Below, in pieces: positions 7,167 to 9,073 of a stretch of DNA of 9,073 bases (position 1 is the stretch's first letter; each line of letters starts with the position of its first letter). The notes below the pieces were generated by a model that did no database searches, was not told the origin of the DNA, and saw nothing but the letters and a program-made list of their open reading frames with translations. Source of the DNA: Fimbriimonadales bacterium (GTDB lineage Bacteria; Armatimonadota; Fimbriimonadia; Fimbriimonadales; Fimbriimonadaceae); the NCBI GenBank assembly GCA_026392145.1, contig JAPLCS010000192.1, positions 1 through 9,073 of the forward strand, read 5' to 3'. The translations under genes were made by a program, and so were the position numbers.

Positions 7167-7195
7167 ATTCGAGCTCTACAAAGTGGCAATGTCAA
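7167..7195 (-). promoter_or_regulatory. Possible sigma70-type promoter for the small basic gene
   Basis: On the minus strand TTGACA (7195-7190) is a perfect -35 consensus, followed after 17 bp by TCGAAT (7172-7167), four of six matches to TATAAT. The -10 ends 13 nt before the ATG at 7153, so the leader would be very short. The element lies in the 46-bp gap after the hydrolase stop, which suggests the small gene can be transcribed independently. Confidence 0.4.
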
Positions 7196-7199
7196 GGAA

Positions 7200-7916
7200 C
7201 TAACGTTTGTGCTTCAACAACCACTCATAGACATCTTTATTGGAATAAAAATCTGTCCAAACATCATGTCCACCACCAATGACTTTAGTGAAAATCGGTG
7301 TTCCACCAGCCGCTTCAAGTGCAGTGACCATATTCACGCTTTGCTGAAACGGGACCGCCTGATCCTGATCACCGTGGACAACCCAAAGCGGAACGTTCGC
7401 AAATTGAGCTGCTTTGTTGGGGTCTCCACCGCCACATATTGGAATAGCAGCTGCAAATCGTTTAGGTTGCGCCGCCAACAAAGCCCACGTTCCATAGCCT
7501 CCCATACTTAGTCCCGAAACATATTCTCGCGAGCGGTCAACACGAAACTTCTTCTCTAAATCGTTTAGCAAACCAACCAACTCATCAGCATCCCAACTGC
7601 GATTGGCAGGACATTGAGGAGCGACAATGATGAACGGAAACTTTTGACCCGCTGCTGCTAGTTTTAAGGGACCGTGGACGAGCACCTTTTCTAAATCAGC
7701 ACCACGTTCTCCAGAGCCGTGCAAAAACAACAGTAGTGGGAACCGCTTTCTCGACTCGTTGTAGTCCTCAGGCAAGTAGGTCAAATATTTGAGACTAACA
7801 GGCTTGAGAACCTTTCCTTCGAATGCACCAGAGCTAATAGCCTGCTGAACAGACGTCAGGTTGCTTACCTGTTGTTGCACTAAAAATCCTAAACATCCGA
7901 CCAATCCGAAAACCAT
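7200..7916 (-). CDS. Secreted alpha/beta hydrolase, COG4099/PHB-depolymerase-like esterase
   Basis: The 238-residue protein has the complete catalytic machinery of the predicted-peptidase/feruloyl-esterase-like alpha/beta hydrolases. The oxyanion segment is FLHGSGERG (64-72), the nucleophile elbow is GLSMGGYG with Ser137, the acid is Asp185 in HGDQDQAVP (181-189), and the base is His217 in GGGHDVW (214-220). VAPQCP near 98-103 is also typical of the group. The first 15 residues (MVFGLVGCLGFLVQQQ) are hydrophobic but lack a positively charged n-region, so export is likely but not certain. The start is firm: an in-frame TAA lies just upstream at 7928-7926, and GGAGGT at 7933-7928 is a good Shine-Dalgarno, though 11 nt away. 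The substrate is unknown; relatives hydrolyse esters on plant or microbial polysaccharides. It is divergent from the CE7 esterase and may share its control region. Confidence 0.88.
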   Translation of the reverse strand: MVFGLVGCLGFLVQQQVSNLTSVQQAISSGAFEGKVLKPVSLKYLTYLPEDYNESRKRFPLLLFLHGSGERGADLEKVLVHGPLKLAAAGQKFPFIIVAPQCPANRSWDADELVGLLNDLEKKFRVDRSREYVSGLSMGGYGTWALLAAQPKRFAAAIPICGGGDPNKAAQFANVPLWVVHGDQDQAVPFQQSVNMVTALEAAGGTPIFTKVIGGGHDVWTDFYSNKDVYEWLLKHKR

Positions 7917-8005
7917 TTTTTCAACTTACCTCCAATTCAATTGCCACACTAAAACAAAGCGCTCGTTACTCTAAAAAAACCATCCAAGCGGGTAAAACCT
8001 TACTC
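7917..8005. promoter_or_regulatory. Divergent intergenic region between the hydrolase and the CE7 esterase
   Basis: These 89 bp must hold the promoters of both genes. On the minus strand TAGTGT (7951-7946) fits TAnnnT and would give a leader of about 20 nt containing the GGAGGT. On the plus strand TTGCCA (7941-7946) is five of six to a -35, but the nearest -10-like word, TACTCT (7967-7972), is 20 bp away, which is too long for confidence. GTAAAACCTT (7992-8001) just before the CE7 start loosely resembles the words upstream of tdh and the mannosidase. No operator-like inverted repeat beyond a six-base AGCGCT was seen. Confidence 0.35.
7928..7933 (-). promoter_or_regulatory. Shine-Dalgarno of the secreted hydrolase
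   Basis: GGAGGT on the minus strand pairs well with the 3' end of 16S rRNA and sits 11 nt before the ATG at 7916. It is the only strong Shine-Dalgarno noticed in the window, which contrasts with tdh and the mannosidase. Confidence 0.65.
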
Positions 8006-8959
8006 ATGCCTCTCGTAGATATGCCGCTGGAACAATTGCTACAATACCAAGGCATTAACCCAAAGCCGGTCGATTTTGACGCCTACTGGGAGCGAGCTAT
8101 TAATCAGCTCAACAATACGCCAGATGAAATAAGCCTCACACCGTTTCCTCTCACGGCTTCATTTGCAGAAGCGTTTGAACTCAGATTCAAGGGAATAGGT
8201 GGTTCAGAAGTTTATGTAAAATATATTCGTCCGAAGGGCAAAAAGAACTGCCCTTGCATGTTGCAATTTCACGGCTACTCATGGTTCACAGGTGACTGGA
8301 GCAACAGGCTCAACTGGGTGGCAAACGGCTACGCGGTCGCAGCAATGGAGTGCCGAGGACAAGGTGGTCTGAGCCAAGATACTTCTGTTTACTCCGGACC
8401 CACAGTGCGCGGGCACATCATCAGAGGTATTGAGGGACCTGAAGATGACATGTACTTCAGAAACGTATATCTTGATACTGCCCAACTCGCACGAATTGTG
8501 AGCGATTTTGACGAAGTAGACCCCGCAAGATTGGGAGCGATGGGCGGTTCTCAAGGCGGTGCTCTCACACTTGCATGCGCAAGCCTGGCGAACATCAAAA
8601 AAGCAGCACCTATGTATCCGTTCTTATGTGACTACAAACGAGTCATGGAAATGGATCTAATGAAAGATGCCTATGAAGAGTTAAAGTACTACTTCAAGAT
8701 GCGAGACCCACGCCATGAGCGAGAAACAGAGATTCTCACGAAACTCGGTTACATTGACCTCCAATTTCTTGCCCCAAGAATCAAAGCCGAAGTCCTTCTT
8801 TTTGCCGGTCTAATGGACACAATCACCCCCCCAAGCACCTATTTTGCGGCTTACAATAAAATCTCTTCCAAGAAAAACCACGTTGTCTATCACGATTTTG
8901 GGCACGAGGGGTTGCCGGGAGCAGACGATCTAATTTGGGAATTTATGCACGATTTATGA
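8006..8959 (+). CDS. Acetylxylan esterase / cephalosporin-C deacetylase (carbohydrate esterase family 7)
   Basis: The 317-residue protein matches CE7 enzymes in length (Thermotoga TM0077 has 325) and motifs. CE7 enzymes remove O-acetyl groups from short xylo-oligosaccharides, other acetylated sugars and cephalosporin C. The family N-terminus is LEQLLQYQGINPKPVDFDAYW (8-28). FHGYSWFTGDW (88-98) provides the oxyanion tyrosine Tyr91. The RGQ signature is at 117-119. The nucleophile is Ser182 in GGSQGG, the acid Asp271 in GLMDTITPPSTYFAAYN, and the base His300 in FGHEGL. No signal peptide is visible, so it should be cytoplasmic and act on imported acetylated oligosaccharides; the family usually forms hexamers. 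The stop codon overlaps the start of the sialate O-acetylesterase gene in an ATGA arrangement, indicating translational coupling of two deacetylases. A run of seven C residues (8826-8832) lies between the codons for Asp271 and His300. No clear Shine-Dalgarno precedes the ATG. Confidence 0.93.
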   Translation: MPLVDMPLEQLLQYQGINPKPVDFDAYWERAINQLNNTPDEISLTPFPLTASFAEAFELRFKGIGGSEVYVKYIRPKGKKNCPCMLQFHGYSWFTGDWSNRLNWVANGYAVAAMECRGQGGLSQDTSVYSGPTVRGHIIRGIEGPEDDMYFRNVYLDTAQLARIVSDFDEVDPARLGAMGGSQGGALTLACASLANIKKAAPMYPFLCDYKRVMEMDLMKDAYEELKYYFKMRDPRHERETEILTKLGYIDLQFLAPRIKAEVLLFAGLMDTITPPSTYFAAYNKISSKKNHVVYHDFGHEGLPGADDLIWEFMHDL

Positions 8960-9073
8960 TTGCTGCGTGGATTATTGCAACCGCAGGTATCGCAAACCCA
9001 GAAGGAGTGTTGCGCCTCTCTTCACTGTTTACCGACCATATGGTGTTGCAGCGATCTCAGACTATTTGCGTCA
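8956..9073 (+). CDS. Sialate O-acetylesterase-family protein (partial, N-terminus only)
   Basis: The frame starts at ATG 8956, overlapping the upstream TGA (8957-8959), and is still open at the window end. It begins with a short hydrophobic leader, MIAAWIIATAGIANP, consistent with a signal peptide, followed by LSSLFTDHMVLQR (about 21-33). The phrase L-F-(S/T)-D-x-M-V-L-Q-R is the characteristic N-terminal signature of sialate O-acetylesterases (SASA/DUF303 group). In bacteria that lack sialic acid use, such enzymes commonly deacetylate xylan, mannan or other acetylated glycans. The catalytic Ser-Asp-His residues lie beyond the window. The ATGA overlap with the CE7 gene implies co-translation, and the leader suggests an extracytoplasmic deacetylase paired with a cytoplasmic one. 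Confidence 0.82.
   Translation, partial: MIAAWIIATAGIANPEGVLRLSSLFTDHMVLQRSQTICV

Noticed and set aside
6934..7511. Plus-strand open frames across 6934-7203 and 7077-7511
   Set aside because: They run antisense to the hydrolase (complete catalytic triad) and the small basic gene, and their translations are Ser/His/Cys-rich shadows without motifs.
7893..7916. Lipobox-like LVGC at residues 5-8 of the secreted hydrolase
   Set aside because: The cysteine is at position 8 with no basic n-region and too short a hydrophobic core for a lipoprotein signal peptide.
8826..8832. Run of seven C residues in the CE7 gene as a phase-variation tract
   Set aside because: It encodes the conserved TPP after the catalytic Asp, is short for slippage control, and the frame is intact.

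Overview
The window looks like chromosomal DNA from a free-living, glycan-degrading bacterium. GC is moderate (high forties by eye), genes are densely packed, several starts lack a Shine-Dalgarno, and secreted-enzyme leaders are very short and hydrophobic. The combination (MAN2C1-type GH38 mannosidase, CE7 and sialate-type acetylesterases, a DprA-like protein with an R/K-GG-S/T-W nucleotide-fold signature) reminds me of Armatimonadota/Fimbriimonadia-like genomes. That assignment is inference from style only and is not secure.

Layout. 1-184: the tail of an unidentified + strand CDS. 297-1334 (+): an intact L-threonine 3-dehydrogenase (tdh). 1350-2966 (-): a DprA/SMF-family protein, convergent with tdh and only 15 bp away. 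Its nucleotide-binding fold is interrupted by three low-complexity inserts, two carrying perfect or near-perfect tandem repeats and one carrying a five-cysteine C-x3-C ladder. 2895-3024: an AT-rich divergent region with three copies of a TT(T/G)AGTAC word. 3025-6123 (+): a complete cytoplasmic-type GH38 alpha-mannosidase. It is followed after 10 bp by an N-formylglutamate-amidohydrolase-family gene (6134-6914) that is split by an out-of-frame lesion. 6899-7153 (-): a small basic conserved-looking protein overlapping that gene tail to tail. 7200-7916 (-): a secreted COG4099-type alpha/beta hydrolase. 8006-8959 (+): a CE7 acetylxylan esterase/cephalosporin-C deacetylase. It overlaps by ATGA the start of a sialate O-acetylesterase-family gene (8956-9073) that runs off the window.

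Functionally, the right two thirds reads as a small glycan-processing neighbourhood: exported and cytoplasmic deacetylases plus an exo-mannosidase acting on short mannosides. Transporters, regulators and endo-acting hydrolases are not visible here. The tdh gene is an amino-acid catabolic gene without its usual kbl partner in view. I found no RNA genes, CRISPR array, IS element or convincing intrinsic terminator. The best candidate for something undescribed is the repeat-inflated DprA-like protein.
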